This document shows positions 1 to 10,263 of a stretch of 41,048 nt of DNA, piece after piece; position 1 is the stretch's first letter; the number at the start of each line of letters is the position of its first letter. The stretch comes from Mycobacterium sp. 1245805.9 (GTDB lineage: Bacteria; Actinomycetota; Actinomycetes; Mycobacteriales; Mycobacteriaceae). The notes under the pieces were generated by a model. It saw nothing but the letters and a program-made list of their open reading frames with translations, was not told the origin of the DNA and did no database searches. Location of the stretch: contig NZ_LZKR01000007.1 of the NCBI RefSeq assembly GCF_001672915.1, positions 1-41,048 of the forward strand, in the 5' to 3' direction. A program made the translations under genes and the position numbers.

Positions 1-258
1 GTCCCCACGCTGATCCTCTGGATCACCTCCGATCAGCCGCTCTGGGCGGCCCAGATCAAACAGCTGAAAGTCGGCTCGGCCCGCCGCTTCTCGAGCACTA
101 CCCGCAAAACGCTGGTCGCCGACCTCAGGTCGGTCCTCTCGCCCGACCATGTCAGCCGGGCGCGTGACATCGCCGCGCGGATGACCAAGCCCGCCGAGAG
201 CGTCGCCGGCGCCGCCGATCTGCTGGAAAAAGCCGCCCGAGGCGGGGGTTTCGACTGA
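1..258 (+). CDS. Family-1 glycosyltransferase, 3' end only
   Basis: The frame is open from base 1 and ends at TGA 256-258, so the 5' part lies outside the window. The 85 visible residues contain LILWITSDQPLW, KQLKVGSARR and a terminal AADLLEK. These closely match the C-terminus of the complete family-1 glycosyltransferase at 1106-2350 on the other strand ([29 protein letters not shown]). Enzymes of this mycobacterial group (GtfA/GtfB, Rv1524/Rv1526c type) move a nucleotide-activated sugar onto a glycolipid precursor in the cytoplasm. Its TGA overlaps the ATG of the next gene, suggesting co-transcription and coupling. The donor sugar cannot be inferred because the acceptor domain and the HHGGAGT region are missing. 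Confidence 0.88.
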   Translation, partial: VPTLILWITSDQPLWAAQIKQLKVGSARRFSSTTRKTLVADLRSVLSPDHVSRARDIAARMTKPAESVAGAADLLEKAARGGGFD

Positions 259-1091
259 TGCCAGAACGTCCCGCGGGGCCGCGCGGCTCGGGGTACGCTC
301 CCGGTGTGTCCCTACTGATCACGGTGCCGGTTTTCGGGCAGCACGAGTACACACACGCGCTCATAGCCGATTTGGAGCGCGAGGGCGCCGACTATCTGAT
401 CGTCGACAATCGCGGCGACTACCCGAAGATCGGCAACGAACGAGTCGCCACGCCGGGCAAGAACCTCGGATGGGCCGGGGGGAGCGAGTTCGGGTTCCGA
501 ACCGCGTTCGCGGAGGGCTACTCCCACGCGATGACGCTCAACAACGACACCCGGCTCTCTCGGGGATTCGTCGCCGCCCTGCTCGACCCGCGCCTGCCCG
601 CGGATGTCGGGATGGTGGGACCGCTGTTCAACATCGGGTTCCCCTATGCGGTGGTCGAGGGGATACCGGACGCCGCGAGCTACGTTCCGCGGCCGCAGTA
701 CCGGGTGGTGCCCGCCATCGAGGGAACGGCGCTGGTGATGTCCCGGGAATGCTGGGACGCGGTCGGGGGAATGGACCTCGACACCTTCGGCCGCTACGGC
801 TGGGGGCTGGACCTGGACCTCGCGCTGCGGGCACGGAAGGCCGGATTCGGCGTGTACACAACGGAAATGGCCTACGTTCACCATTTCGGGCGCAGGACGG
901 CCAAGGTCCACTTCGGCGGTCTGAAGTACCACTGGGGCTCCAGCCGGGCGATGATTCAGGGCTTGCGCAAGACGCACGGCTGGCTCGCGACCATGGGTAT
1001 TCTGCGCGAGATGGGGGCGGCGCACCACCGCAAGTGGTACAAGTCTTACCCGCTCGTCCAGCGCGACGCGGCCGCCAGCCGACAGCCCTAG
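258..1091 (+). CDS. wbbL2: WbbL2-type GT2 glycosyltransferase
   Basis: A 277-residue GT-A fold glycosyltransferase. VSLLITVPVFG opens the nucleotide-binding half, and TLNNDT near residues 93-98 is the NND variant of the DxD metal site seen in rhamnosyl-type GT2 enzymes. EGTALVMSRECWD followed by GWGLDLDLALRARKAG is the usual acceptor-side block. From memory it resembles M. tuberculosis WbbL2 (Rv1525), annotated as a possible rhamnosyltransferase, and its place beside family-1 GT genes agrees. The chosen ATG overlaps the preceding stop (TGATG). An in-frame GTG at 306 gives MSLLITVPVF and a length closer to WbbL2, so the start is uncertain. The 3' end faces the minus-strand GT at 1106 with only 14 bases between stops. 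The donor sugar is not proven. Confidence 0.88.
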   Translation: MPERPAGPRGSGYAPGVSLLITVPVFGQHEYTHALIADLEREGADYLIVDNRGDYPKIGNERVATPGKNLGWAGGSEFGFRTAFAEGYSHAMTLNNDTRLSRGFVAALLDPRLPADVGMVGPLFNIGFPYAVVEGIPDAASYVPRPQYRVVPAIEGTALVMSRECWDAVGGMDLDTFGRYGWGLDLDLALRARKAGFGVYTTEMAYVHHFGRRTAKVHFGGLKYHWGSSRAMIQGLRKTHGWLATMGILREMGAAHHRKWYKSYPLVQRDAAASRQP

Positions 1092-1105
1092 CGGCGCGGG
1101 CGGTT

Positions 1106-2350
1106 TCAGACGCCGACGCGGACGGTCTGTTCGAGGAGGTCGGCGGCGGTGACCACGCCGACGGCGGGTTTGCACATCTCCGGGGCGATCTCGCGGGCCC
1201 GGGCCACGCAGTCCGGCGCGAGGATCTTGCGCAGCTGCCTGACCAACGATTTGCGGGTGATGTTCGAAAGTTTCTTGGCGGAGCCGACTTTCAGCCGTTT
1301 GACCTGGGTCGCCCAGATGAACTGGTCGGCCACGTCCCACAGAATCAACGTCGGGAGCCCGGCTCGCAGGCTCGCCGCTGTCGTGCCGGCCCCGCCGTGG
1401 TGAACGGCCGCCCGGCACATGGGCAGGATGGTGCTGTAGTTGACATGGCCGACGAGTTTGACGTGGTCACCATGCGGCGCGGCGTCGGAACCCTCGGCGC
1501 CCGAATAGATCAGGGCCCGTTCGCCCAACTCGGCGCAGGTGTCGGCGATCATGGCCACGGTCTCGGCGGGGGAACTGACCGGGGTGCTGCCAAAACCGAA
1601 GTAGATCGGTGGCCTTCCCGCGGCGATCCACGACGCGACCTCATCGTCGGTGTCCGCGGCCAACTCCAGTGTCAGCGAACCCACAAAGGGCCGCTTGCCA
1701 TTCCATTCCGCCGCCAGCCCGGGAAAGCAAAGTTCGTCGTAGGCCTGGATCTCCAGCGCGCCGAGTTGTGACATGCGTTGCGGCGCAGGGCAAGTGGCGT
1801 TCGGTAGGCCCAGGTCCCGGCGCTGCGCGTCCTCGGCGCCCCGGGTGAACCGCCAGTACATCCAGTCGAGGGTTTTCATCGTCGAGCGCACCAGCGGCGC
1901 GGGCAATCGCGCGGGAAACGCCACTTGGCCGTTGGGCCGCATCGGGTAGAAGTGCAACGCGGCCAACGGAATGCCGTAGCGCTCCGCGACGTTCGCCGCG
2001 ACTTCCTGATAGAGCTGGCCGGTCAGCAGCAGGTCCACCCCGTCGGCGAGCGCCTTGAGCGCGGCGCCCAGTTCTTCGTAGCCCGCCCGGACCGGTTCCA
2101 TGGCCTCGCGCGCCAACTTGACCGGGTTCTGGAACTTCCACGAGTTGTGCAGGAAGTCCTTGTCCAGCTGCTGCTGGGAATCCCGCTGCCCGTAGGCGAC
2201 GGCGGGCAGCCCGGCCGACTCGACGAAGCCGATCAGGTTGGGCGGCACCGCAACCCGCACGTCGTGCCCCCGGCGCTGCAGCTCCCGACCGACGGCGGCG
2301 CACGGCTCGATATCGCCGCGAGTCCCGTAGCTCACCAACGCAAACTTCAT
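1106..2350 (-). CDS. Family-1 glycosyltransferase (GtfA/GtfB, Rv1526c-like)
   Basis: A 414-residue GT-B enzyme of the sterol/UDP-glucosyltransferase type. The N-terminus [16 protein letters not shown] is the signature of mycobacterial glycopeptidolipid and LOS glycosyltransferases. The C-terminal donor site has [13 protein letters not shown] and [11 protein letters not shown] from residue 317. It should transfer a hexose or deoxyhexose from a nucleotide donor to a lipid or glycolipid on the cytoplasmic face. It starts 16 bases after the stop of the methyltransferase at 2367-3152 on the same strand, so the two form a methyltransferase-GT pair like the mtf-gtf pairs of glycopeptidolipid loci. 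It is a paralogue, in opposite orientation, of the truncated GT at 1-258. Sugar specificity cannot be read from sequence. Confidence 0.92.
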   Translation of the reverse strand: MKFALVSYGTRGDIEPCAAVGRELQRRGHDVRVAVPPNLIGFVESAGLPAVAYGQRDSQQQLDKDFLHNSWKFQNPVKLAREAMEPVRAGYEELGAALKALADGVDLLLTGQLYQEVAANVAERYGIPLAALHFYPMRPNGQVAFPARLPAPLVRSTMKTLDWMYWRFTRGAEDAQRRDLGLPNATCPAPQRMSQLGALEIQAYDELCFPGLAAEWNGKRPFVGSLTLELAADTDDEVASWIAAGRPPIYFGFGSTPVSSPAETVAMIADTCAELGERALIYSGAEGSDAAPHGDHVKLVGHVNYSTILPMCRAAVHHGGAGTTAASLRAGLPTLILWDVADQFIWATQVKRLKVGSAKKLSNITRKSLVRQLRKILAPDCVARAREIAPEMCKPAVGVVTAADLLEQTVRVGV

Positions 2351-2366
2351 GACGGAGTCGAGCCCA

Positions 2367-3152
2367 TTAATCCTTGACGAAGTGATACACGCGGTAGGAG
2401 AAGCCCCCGGCGCGGCGCAGATCCCAGTCCATCACCCCGACGCCGTAACGGATCAGGGAGTTCATGAATCCGGGCAGGCGGTCGCTGATCTGCTGCTGGG
2501 TGCGCCGCGTGTTGGCGTCCAGCCCGCGCTTGGCCTCGGCGTCGATGTCCCGTTCGGAGACCTTCCGCAGCGGCGCGGCGGCCAGCGCCGCCTCCCACTC
2601 GCCGACGACGGGCGCCCGGCGGGAATCGGTGTACAGGAAATGCCCCCCGGGCCGCAGCACGCGCGCCACCTCCTCGAGAAAACGGGAGAAGTGGGGGTAC
2701 TGGTGGGAGGCCTCCACGTTGACCACCGCGTCGAAGGAGCCGTCCGGGAAGGGCAGGTTCTCGGCGTCGCCCTGCACGAAATCCAGGCCCGGCAGCTGGT
2801 GCCGTTCCCGGCACTTGTCGATGCTGGCGGGGTTCAGATCCAGGCCGGTGTAGGAGGCCGGGCCCAGGTTTCGCACGATGTAGGAGGCGCCCCCGCCGGC
2901 CCCGCAACTGACCTCCAGCACCTTCTTGCCGGTGAGATCGGTCTGCGAAGCGGTCACGTGATAGAGCTGGATGCAGTACCGGTTGGGTTCGTCGGATGCC
3001 GCCAACGGCAGCCCCATCGGGGGATCCTCTTCGTAGCCGAAGTTGAAGAAGACCACGTCGTCGCCGACCTGGCGGGTGCCAAGGGGCAGAAAGTACTTCG
3101 TGGTGAGCTTGCCGACGAGCGGGTTGGATTGCAGGCGGTATTTGAGAGCCAC
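2367..3152 (-). CDS. SAM-dependent O-methyltransferase (Rv1523/Rv2952-like)
   Basis: A 261-residue class I methyltransferase. The SAM-binding motif I is [11 protein letters not shown] at residues 79-89, the acidic ribose contact is [10 protein letters not shown], and [20 protein letters not shown] is the motif II/III region. The N-terminal [24 protein letters not shown] resembles the phthiotriol and glycopeptidolipid sugar/lipid O-methyltransferases of mycobacteria, so a hydroxyl on a glycolipid sugar or its lipid is the likely substrate (inference). The start is a GTG with no clear Shine-Dalgarno. It leads the two-gene unit with the GT at 1106-2350 and is divergent from mmpL12 across 178 bases. 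Confidence 0.9.
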   Translation of the reverse strand: MALKYRLQSNPLVGKLTTKYFLPLGTRQVGDDVVFFNFGYEEDPPMGLPLAASDEPNRYCIQLYHVTASQTDLTGKKVLEVSCGAGGGASYIVRNLGPASYTGLDLNPASIDKCRERHQLPGLDFVQGDAENLPFPDGSFDAVVNVEASHQYPHFSRFLEEVARVLRPGGHFLYTDSRRAPVVGEWEAALAAAPLRKVSERDIDAEAKRGLDANTRRTQQQISDRLPGFMNSLIRYGVGVMDWDLRRAGGFSYRVYHFVKD

Positions 3153-3318
3153 GGGGAGAGTGTTGCACGGATCCGCGGCGCCACACGGCGAATAGCCGCC
3201 TTGAGGACTTCGCGACCGGCAATTGCGGCCCTGACCTGCGCGTTCACCGCCAAGATTACAGCAATGTCACGGTCAACGTTTAGATCTTGATTAGCCCGCG
3301 CGAGTGTGCGCTGGATTG

Positions 3319-3324
3319 TAGGGT
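3319..3324 (+). promoter_or_regulatory. Predicted -10 (TAGGGT) of a leaderless mmpL12 transcript
   Basis: TAGGGT fits the mycobacterial TANNNT -10 consensus and ends 6 nt before the GTG of mmpL12. That spacing would place the transcription start on or next to the start codon. The same GGGTGG tract could be read as a weak ribosome-binding site, so this is a prediction. The divergent interval 3153-3330 also holds an AT-rich stretch near 3275-3297. Confidence 0.45.
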
Positions 3325-3330
3325 GGTTGG

Positions 3331-6300
3331 GTGTCGAGCCGGACTGGCACGGGCGAGGCAGCCAAGCCTGGGGGAATCTTCGACCGCATAGGCGACATCG
3401 TCGTGCGGTGGCCCCTGCTTGTCATCGTGGGCTGGATCGGGGTGGCGGTCACCCTGGCACTGGTCTTTCCGCCGTTGCCGGTACAGGCCAGCAAACGCGA
3501 GCCGAAGGCCCTCCCGGACAACGCCCCGACGGTGGTGGTCAACCAGGAGATGGCCAAGGCCTTCGCGATGCCCGGCGCGCCCAAGGCCGGCGGAGACGCC
3601 AAGAAGGCGCCGGATGCGGCCGGGGACGGGGGCGGCGACAATCCGCTGGGCGGCGGCGGTTCCCTGCTGATGATCCTGCTCAGCGACGAGAACGGCATCA
3701 CACCCGCCGACGAGGCCGTCTACGCCAGGCTGGTGGACAAGCTGCGCCAGGACAAGACCGACAAGATGACGGTCCAGGACTTCCTGACCAACCCCCAGAT
3801 GCGCGAGGTCCTGGCGAGCAAGGACGGCAAGGCCTTCATCCTGCCGATCTCGTTCCCCGGCGCCGGCACCGCGCCGTCGACGATCGCGGGCTACCACCAC
3901 GTCAAAGAAATCGCGAAAGAGGTCACCGCGGGAACCTCCCTGAAGGCTCACGTCAGTGGGCCGCTGGCCACGATCGCCGACGCGACCGAAATGGCGCTGG
4001 AAGACGCGCATTTCATTGAGATCGGCACCGTGGTTTCGGTGCTGGGCATCCTTTTCCTGATCTACCGCAACATCATCACCATGTTGGTGCCGCTGATCAA
4101 CATCGGTGCGTCCATCGGAACATCCCAGGGCGTCCTGTCCGGGCTGAGCGAGATCGGCCTGCCGTTCGCCCTGCAGACCCTCGTCCTGATGACCGCCGTG
4201 ATGGTCGGGGCGGGAACGGACTACGCCGTCTTTCTGATCAGCCGATATCACGACTATGTGCGGAAAGGCCACACGTCCGACGAATCGGTGAAGATGGCGC
4301 TGATGTCGATCGGCAAGGTGATTGCCGCGTCGGCGGCCACCGTCGCGGTCGCGTTCCTCGCGATGGTCTTCACCAAGCTGGAAGTGTTTTCGACTGTCGG
4401 TCCGGCGATTTCGATCTCGGTCATCGTGGCGTTCCTGTGTGCGGTCACCCTGTTGCCCGCCCTGTTGGTGCTCGCCGGACGCCGTGGCTGGATCAAGCCC
4501 CGGCGCGACCTCACCACCCGGATGTGGCGGATCATGGGCACCCGCGTCGTGCGCCGGCCCCGCATCCACCTGGTCGGGAGCCTGATCGTGCTCATCGGTC
4601 TGGCCAGTTGCACGGCCGTGATGCGGTTCAACTACGACGACCTCAAGACGATGCCCGCGTCCGTGGACAGCTCCAAGGGATATGACGTGATGAATCGCCA
4701 TTTCCCGGCGAACGCGCTGACACCCATGGTGCTGTTCATCAAGTCGCCCTCCCACGACCTGAGGACGCCGGCCGCCCTGGCGGACCTGGAGCAGATGGCC
4801 GCCCGGGTGAGCCAGCTGCCCGACATCACGATGGTGCGGGGGCTGACCCGGCCCAACGGCGAACCGCTGGAGCAGACCAAGATCTCGTTCCAGGCCGGTG
4901 AGGTCGGCAACAAGCTCGACGACGGATCCCGCCAGATCAACGAGCACGGGAGCGATCTGGACAGGCTGGTCAACGGCTCCAATCAGTTGGCCGACGCCCT
5001 GGCGATGCTGCGCGATCAGGTCACCGGCGCAGTCACCAGCCTCGGCCCGGCGGTCTCGGCGCTGACGGCGATGGAGCAGATGGCGGGCGGCGATAGCACC
5101 ATCGCCGCGCTCGATCAGGGCGCCGCCCTCACCGGGCGGATGAAGACGCTCGGCGACAACCTCAACATGTCCACCGTGAGCACCGAGAACATCGCCGCGT
5201 GGGCCGCGCCGATGTTGAATGCCCTCAACAACAGCCCGGACTGCAACGCCGACCCGGGCTGCGTGAGCTCGCGGTCCGGTTTGGCCGCGATGGTGCAGGC
5301 AAACAACGACGGCACCCTCAACTCGATCAAGATCATGGCCCGCAACCTGCAAGCGGCTGGGAAAGCGCAAACGGTCGGGCAGACGTTGAACACGGCCCAG
5401 CAAACGCTTTCCCAGGCCTCCGCCGCCATGAAGACGATCAGGGACCTGCAGTCCACGATGAGCCAGGCGCAACAGGGCGCCAACGCGCTTGCCGACGGCA
5501 GCCGCGCGATCGCCGGTGGGGTGAAACAACTCGTCGATTCGACCCGACAGATCGGCAGCGGCCTCAACGAGGCGTCGCAATTCCTGCTGAGCATGAAGCA
5601 CGACACCGACAACAAGCCGTCGATGTCCGGGTTCAACATCCCGCCGCAGATCCTGACCAGGGACGAGTTCAAGCAGGGCGCCGCGATCTTCCTGTCCCCC
5701 GACGGGCACGCGGCGCGGTACCTGATCCAGAGCGGGCTCAACCCGTTCTCCACCGACGCCATGGATCAGATCCCGAAGATCATCAAGGCCGCGCAGTCGG
5801 CGCAGCCCAACACCGAACTGTCGGACGCCACAGTGCAGGTGGCCGGTGTGCCGAGCGGGCTTGCCGACACGCGTAACTATTACAACAACGACATCGGCTA
5901 CATCGTCTTCGCCACGATCATGATCGTGTTCCTGATCCTGGTCGGCCTGTTGCGTGCGGTCGTTGCGCCGCTGTACCTCATCGGTTCGGTGCTGCTTTCC
6001 TACCTGTCCGCAATGGGTTTGGGCGTCCTGGTGTTCCAGCTGCTGCTCGGGCAGAACCTGCACTGGAGCCTGCCCGGGCTGTCCTTCATCCTGCTCGTCG
6101 CGGTCGGCGCGGACTACAACATGCTGCTCATCTCGCGCATCCGCGACGAGTCACCGCACGGCGTTCGGGTCGGCGTCATCCGCACCGTGGGTTCGACCGG
6201 CGGCGTGATCACGTCGGCGGGCCTGATCTTCGCGGCCTCGATGTTCGGGTTGATGAGCGCCAGCATCTACACGATGGCCGAGGCCGGCTTCATCCTCGGC

Positions 6301-7035
6301 ATGGGCATTCTGATCGACACGTTCCTGGTGCGCTCGATCACAGTGCCGGCCATGGCCGCGCTGATCGGCCAAAAGAACTGGTGGCCTTCACATCTCGGCA
6401 AGACCCCCGCCCAGGTTTATGCGGCCCACCAGAAGAAGCAGCATCAGCTCAACCAGTTGACCGATCAACTGGTCAAGATGAAGGTGATTCCCAGTACGGG
6501 CGCCCTGGCGCCGGCGGCCGCTGCCCCAGCGACGAACGGGGCCGCGCAGCCGTGGATTCCCGACGACCTACTCGTTCGGCTGAAACTCGTTCCCCCCGGG
6601 CACAAGCCGCGCACCAAGTCGCGTCGATCGCGGCCCGCCGCCAAGCCGACGTCGGGCGCCGCGGCCGCCAAGAACGGGAAACGGTCTAAGAGACAACGGC
6701 TTTCCAACCACGCACTCCCGCTGTTCGACCTCAGCGGCCTGCCGAGTCACCTGACCGACGATCTGCGCGATCCCGGGTTGGGATCCGCCCCGCCCGCCAA
6801 CGGCAACGGCAAGCGCAAGAGCGATCGGTATCTCGGCCACCCGCTGCCGCTGTTCGGCCAGGACTTCCTGGCGCCCCGGCCGATCACCGTCGGCGCCAAC
6901 GGAAACGGGCATTCGAACGGCAACGGCCACAGCGAGCAATCAGCGGACGACGACCTCGGCAATCCGCTGCCGCTGTTCGGGACGGGCACCCCGGGGCAGC
7001 AGCCCACCAACGGCAACGGGCGATCCCGCTCTTAG
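3331..7035 (+). CDS. mmpL12: MmpL-family RND transporter, MmpL12 type
   Basis: A 1234-residue inner-membrane lipid transporter of the RND superfamily. There is one transmembrane helix near residues 30-50, a large periplasmic loop, and a helix bundle with [14 protein letters not shown] (Asp297-Tyr298). A second, long periplasmic loop rich in Gln/Ala/Asn coiled-coil-like sequence covers about 500-830. A second bundle has [15 protein letters not shown] (Asp928-Tyr929). The paired Asp-Tyr residues are the proton-relay positions of MmpL proteins. From memory MmpL12 of M. tuberculosis (Rv1522c) is shorter, about 1146 residues. The extra length is in a low-complexity cytoplasmic tail carrying three LPLF repeats (see separate entry). 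Neighbouring fadD25, acyltransferase and GT genes suggest export of an acylated oligosaccharide. Its TAG overlaps the fadD25 stop on the other strand. Confidence 0.93.
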   Translation: MSSRTGTGEAAKPGGIFDRIGDIVVRWPLLVIVGWIGVAVTLALVFPPLPVQASKREPKALPDNAPTVVVNQEMAKAFAMPGAPKAGGDAKKAPDAAGDGGGDNPLGGGGSLLMILLSDENGITPADEAVYARLVDKLRQDKTDKMTVQDFLTNPQMREVLASKDGKAFILPISFPGAGTAPSTIAGYHHVKEIAKEVTAGTSLKAHVSGPLATIADATEMALEDAHFIEIGTVVSVLGILFLIYRNIITMLVPLINIGASIGTSQGVLSGLSEIGLPFALQTLVLMTAVMVGAGTDYAVFLISRYHDYVRKGHTSDESVKMALMSIGKVIAASAATVAVAFLAMVFTKLEVFSTVGPAISISVIVAFLCAVTLLPALLVLAGRRGWIKPRRDLTTRMWRIMGTRVVRRPRIHLVGSLIVLIGLASCTAVMRFNYDDLKTMPASVDSSKGYDVMNRHFPANALTPMVLFIKSPSHDLRTPAALADLEQMAARVSQLPDITMVRGLTRPNGEPLEQTKISFQAGEVGNKLDDGSRQINEHGSDLDRLVNGSNQLADALAMLRDQVTGAVTSLGPAVSALTAMEQMAGGDSTIAALDQGAALTGRMKTLGDNLNMSTVSTENIAAWAAPMLNALNNSPDCNADPGCVSSRSGLAAMVQANNDGTLNSIKIMARNLQAAGKAQTVGQTLNTAQQTLSQASAAMKTIRDLQSTMSQAQQGANALADGSRAIAGGVKQLVDSTRQIGSGLNEASQFLLSMKHDTDNKPSMSGFNIPPQILTRDEFKQGAAIFLSPDGHAARYLIQSGLNPFSTDAMDQIPKIIKAAQSAQPNTELSDATVQVAGVPSGLADTRNYYNNDIGYIVFATIMIVFLILVGLLRAVVAPLYLIGSVLLSYLSAMGLGVLVFQLLLGQNLHWSLPGLSFILLVAVGADYNMLLISRIRDESPHGVRVGVIRTVGSTGGVITSAGLIFAASMFGLMSASIYTMAEAGFILGMGILIDTFLVRSITVPAMAALIGQKNWWPSHLGKTPAQVYAAHQKKQHQLNQLTDQLVKMKVIPSTGALAPAAAAPATNGAAQPWIPDDLLVRLKLVPPGHKPRTKSRRSRPAAKPTSGAAAAKNGKRSKRQRLSNHALPLFDLSGLPSHLTDDLRDPGLGSAPPANGNGKRKSDRYLGHPLPLFGQDFLAPRPITVGANGNGHSNGNGHSEQSADDDLGNPLPLFGTGTPGQQPTNGNGRSRS
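6706..6984 (+). repeat. Three LPLF-type repeats in the MmpL12 tail
   Basis: Inside the mmpL12 reading frame the motif (N/G)(H/N)(A/P)LPLF(D/G) occurs at residues 1126-1133 (NHALPLFD), 1169-1176 (GHPLPLFG) and 1210-1217 (GNPLPLFG). The copies are spaced about 42 residues apart by Gly/Asn/Ser/Lys-rich sequence such as [11 protein letters not shown]. The DNA of the second and third copies shares CCGCTGCCGCTGTTCGG. They look like short linear motifs on a disordered tail, possibly docking sites for a cytoplasmic partner. The function is unknown. Confidence 0.75.
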
Positions 7036-8795
7036 CCGTCCAACCGGACGAACTCGTCCTGCCGGTAGAGCTCGACGCACTGCGATCGTCTGATCTTGCC
7101 GCTGGTGGTGATGGGAATCGAACCCGGTGACACGAGAACGAGATCCGCCACCTTGAGCCCGTGAGACTTCGAAATCGCGGACGTGACTTCGCGTTTGACG
7201 CCGCGCAGCTTGTCCGCGGCCTCCTCCTCGGAGGAGCCGCGCTTCTTCATCTCGATGATCGCGACCAGCTTCTCGACGCCCTTGTCGGGAACCGCGATGG
7301 CGGCGCACCGTCCCGCGGTGATCTCCTGGATGGTCGCCTCGATGTCGTCGGGAGAATGGTTGCGCCCGTAGACGATCAGCAGATCCTTGATCCGGCCGAT
7401 GATGAACATCTCGCCGCTGGAGAAGAAGCCCGAGTCGCCCGTTCGTAGCCAGGGGCCTTCGGGTGTGCCCTGCGTCGGCTCGACGATCTTCGCGCCGAAG
7501 GTGCGCGCCGTCTCTTCGGGCTTCTGCCAATAGCCGGCGGCGACATTGTCGCCGTGCACCCAGATCTCGCCGACCGTCCCCTCCGGGCACTCGCGACCGG
7601 TGTCGGGGTCGACGATGCGGTGCAGCATCGATTTGGGGTCGCCGTAGCTGACCAGCGGTGTGCCGCTTCCGCTTTCGCACCGCACCGCCTCGCCGCCGGG
7701 CAGCTTCTCGGAATCGAAATAACCGATCTCGGGCGGGTCGCCCACCTGGCGGGTCGACATGTACACCGTGGCCTCCGCCATGCCGTAGCAGGGCCGCAGC
7801 GCCCGGGGGTCGAAGTTGAAGGGGGCGAACCGGTCCGTGAATCGCTTGAGGGTCGCGGGCTGCACGCGCTCGCTGCCGTTGAGGATCGTGTGCACGCTGC
7901 CGAGGTCGTGCCCGGCCATGTCGTCGTTGGAGGTCTTGCGCACCGCGAGCTCGTAGGCGAAGTTCGGTCCCGCCGAGATCGTGCAGTCGTTCTGGGCCAT
8001 CATGTGCATCCAGCGGGCCGGCCTCTGCAGGAACCCCACCGGGCTGGACAGCAGCGTCGGCACCCCCGCCAGGATCGGCATGATGATGCCCAACAGCAGA
8101 CCCATGTCGTGGTAGAGCGGCAGCCAGGTCACCACCGTCATGCCGGGGGGCGCCACCCCGCCCTCGGGAGCGAAGAAGTCGCTCATGATCTGCTCGAAGT
8201 TGGCGAAGACGTTGTTGCTGGAGACCATCACCCCGGCGGGCGTACGGGTGGATCCGGAGGTGTACTGCAGGTAGATGAAGTCCGACCCGTCGCTGACGGC
8301 GGGCCGGGGCCTCGGGCCGGTGGGCCGCTGCCGCGACTCGAGGTCCAGCAAATCGAGTTCGACGATCGAGGGCGCGGATGGACCCTGCTGTGACTGCACC
8401 GACGCGGCGACGTTGTCGACGACCGCGGACGTGGTGAGGACGACCGCGGGCGAGGTGTCGGCCAGCACCGAGATGGTCCGTTCGTCGTGCGCACCGCCAT
8501 AGGGAACCGAGAGCGGAACCGCGACCAGTCCGGCCTGCAGGGTGCCGAGAAAGCCCAGGACGTAGTCGAGTCCATTGGGGGCGAGGATGAGGGCCCGGTC
8601 GCCGGGCGACCCGCTGGCCTTGAGTTGCTCGCCCAGGTTGAGCACGCGCTTGTACAGCTGCGACCATGTCAGGGTCTGCGCGACGCCGTCCCAATCCTGC
8701 TCGTAGTCAAGGTATGTGAACGCTACGTCGTTGGGCTGCAAGCTCGCGCGTTCGCGCAGCACAGCGGGTATAGATGACTGAACCACGGACAACAC
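7032..8795 (-). CDS. fadD25: Long-chain fatty acyl-AMP ligase FadD25
   Basis: An adenylate-forming enzyme that activates a fatty acid as acyl-AMP for loading onto a polyketide synthase or acyltransferase. With the start used here it has 587 residues. The P-loop-like [13 protein letters not shown] begins at residue 178, and FAAL signatures [23 protein letters not shown] and [15 protein letters not shown] follow, ending in the flexible C-terminal domain. The frame is open upstream to 8948, but homology begins at [17 protein letters not shown], matching the FadD25 N-terminus. I therefore chose GTG 8795 with AAGG upstream; TTG 8792 and GTG 8786 are alternatives. The TAA overlaps the TAG of mmpL12. 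Its likely partner, a Pks5-type synthase, is not in the window. Confidence 0.92.
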   Translation of the reverse strand: MLSVVQSSIPAVLRERASLQPNDVAFTYLDYEQDWDGVAQTLTWSQLYKRVLNLGEQLKASGSPGDRALILAPNGLDYVLGFLGTLQAGLVAVPLSVPYGGAHDERTISVLADTSPAVVLTTSAVVDNVAASVQSQQGPSAPSIVELDLLDLESRQRPTGPRPRPAVSDGSDFIYLQYTSGSTRTPAGVMVSSNNVFANFEQIMSDFFAPEGGVAPPGMTVVTWLPLYHDMGLLLGIIMPILAGVPTLLSSPVGFLQRPARWMHMMAQNDCTISAGPNFAYELAVRKTSNDDMAGHDLGSVHTILNGSERVQPATLKRFTDRFAPFNFDPRALRPCYGMAEATVYMSTRQVGDPPEIGYFDSEKLPGGEAVRCESGSGTPLVSYGDPKSMLHRIVDPDTGRECPEGTVGEIWVHGDNVAAGYWQKPEETARTFGAKIVEPTQGTPEGPWLRTGDSGFFSSGEMFIIGRIKDLLIVYGRNHSPDDIEATIQEITAGRCAAIAVPDKGVEKLVAIIEMKKRGSSEEEAADKLRGVKREVTSAISKSHGLKVADLVLVSPGSIPITTSGKIRRSQCVELYRQDEFVRLDG

Positions 8796-8907
8796 ACTAC
8801 CTTCGTCGAAAGCGTTTCCGGCCCGGAACGGCCAGGTTACAAGCGCACGGCCGCCCGGCCGCCCCCGATGACCCCCGCGCGCAAACCGCTCCGCCCCTGC
8901 TGGCAAA

Positions 8908-8913
8908 TAAACT
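8908..8913 (+). promoter_or_regulatory. Possible -10 (TAAACT) in the fadD25/acyltransferase divergent region
   Basis: TAAACT fits TANNNT and lies in the 121-base interval between the divergent starts of fadD25 and the acyltransferase. It ends only 3 nt before GTG 8917 but 12 nt before GTG 8926. If it is used, translation may begin at 8926 or the transcript may have a very short leader. Confidence 0.25.
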
Positions 8914-8916
8914 ACC

Positions 8917-10263
8917 GTGTACGCGGTGGACAATCGACTCGCACACATGGACCAGGCGTCTTTCCTCGGTCTGCGGGCGCTTGGCTACGGGGCGCACGTG
9001 CAGTTCGGCTGGATTTACGACCGGCCCGCAAACATCGACAGATTGCGCCGCTTCCACCGAAATCTCGGCTACGGGTTGCTGGGGCGGCTGGTCGAACCGT
9101 CGCCGCTGCCGTTCGCGCGGGACCGCTGGGTGGTCTCCCGCGGACCCGCCGACATCGAGGTCGCCGAAACACCGCGCTCCCGTGCGGATCTGAACGCCTG
9201 GCTTCACGAGCGGGCGTGCCTGCCCCTGGATCCCGAATACGGGCCCGGCTGGCACCTCGGGGTGCTCCCCCTCGATGACGGCGGGACCGCGGTTTGCCTG
9301 ACGACGTCGCACACCCTCGTCGACGGGCTTGGGATCCTGCAGGCGATCTCCGACGCGGCGGAGGGACGAACCCGCCACCTCGGCTACCCCAATCGCGGTT
9401 CGCGCACCCGCGGGCGGGCCGCGCTACAGGACGCTCGGCAAACGATCGCGTCGGTTCCCGAGCTGGCGCGGGCGGTGGCGGCCACGACGCGCATCGCCCG
9501 GCGCCGGCGCAAGGACGTCGTCGCCTCGGTGACGTCGCCGCCTCCTTCGCCGCGCCGGGCCGCCCACGAGCGGCCCGTCGTGGTGCCCTATCTGACGGCC
9601 TATCTCGACGTGGCGGCCTGGGATGCGTGCGCGAAAGACATTGGCGGCAACAGCTTCACGCTTATCGCGGCATTCGCGGGCCGGCTCGGCGTGCGAATGG
9701 GGCGCGTCTGCGACGACGGGACGGTCACGCTGGCGTTCCCGGTCAGCGACCGCACCGAGGACGACACCCGCGGCAACGCGGTGGTATTCCCCACCATTTC
9801 GGTCGACCCGGCGCGCCTGTCGTCCGACCTCGGGGAGGTCCGCCTCAAGTTCAAGCAAGCGTTCGCCGACCTCACCGAAATCACCGGGGAACTGCTGGGG
9901 CCGCTGCCGCTGGCCTCGCTGGCCCCCAAATGGGCCGCGCGGCGGGCGGCGGGAATGGGATTGGGCGCCGCCAGCCTCCCCATCGGGTGCTCCAACGTCG
10001 GGGACCTGCCCCCGGCGGCGAACCGCGCGGACGGGACCGAAGCCGACTACGCCTTCGGGCGGCTGATCGAGCCGGGCATCAACCAGCGCGCCCTCGAACG
10101 CATGGGCGGGCAACTGTTCGTCGCGTCGGGGCGGGTGCGCGGAAAAATCTTCCTCGCGGTCAACGCCTACCTGGCCGGCCGGGCGAACTCCCAAGCCGCG
10201 CTGCGCGAGGACGTCTCACGCACGTTCGACGAATTCGGCCTGGCCGCCGAGATCCACGGCTAG
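8917..10263 (+). CDS. PapA/WS-DGAT-like acyltransferase
   Basis: A 448-residue protein of the condensation-domain-like acyltransferase superfamily. It begins near [11 protein letters not shown], like the LDxxFL start of wax-ester/DGAT and PapA proteins. The active-site motif HHxxxDG is present as SHTLVDG: the catalytic His132 and Asp136 are there, but the first His is Ser131. A later SNVGDLPP matches the SNVPGP-type block. It would transfer an acyl group from a thioester to a hydroxyl of a sugar or lipid. Mycobacterial LOS trehalose is polyacylated, which fits the place between fadD25 and the GT genes. GTG 8917 is used; GTG 8926 and ATG 8947 are in frame. Its last 48 bases overlap the convergent GT2. 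From memory, M. tuberculosis has no acyltransferase between fadD25 and Rv1520. Confidence 0.8.
   Translation: MYAVDNRLAHMDQASFLGLRALGYGAHVQFGWIYDRPANIDRLRRFHRNLGYGLLGRLVEPSPLPFARDRWVVSRGPADIEVAETPRSRADLNAWLHERACLPLDPEYGPGWHLGVLPLDDGGTAVCLTTSHTLVDGLGILQAISDAAEGRTRHLGYPNRGSRTRGRAALQDARQTIASVPELARAVAATTRIARRRRKDVVASVTSPPPSPRRAAHERPVVVPYLTAYLDVAAWDACAKDIGGNSFTLIAAFAGRLGVRMGRVCDDGTVTLAFPVSDRTEDDTRGNAVVFPTISVDPARLSSDLGEVRLKFKQAFADLTEITGELLGPLPLASLAPKWAARRAAGMGLGAASLPIGCSNVGDLPPAANRADGTEADYAFGRLIEPGINQRALERMGGQLFVASGRVRGKIFLAVNAYLAGRANSQAALREDVSRTFDEFGLAAEIHG

Noticed and set aside
3280..6063. A 927-codon open frame on the minus strand opposite mmpL12
   Set aside because: Its product is His/Arg/Gln-rich with no domain, and the plus-strand frame encodes a clear MmpL protein. 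It is a shadow of GC-rich codon use.
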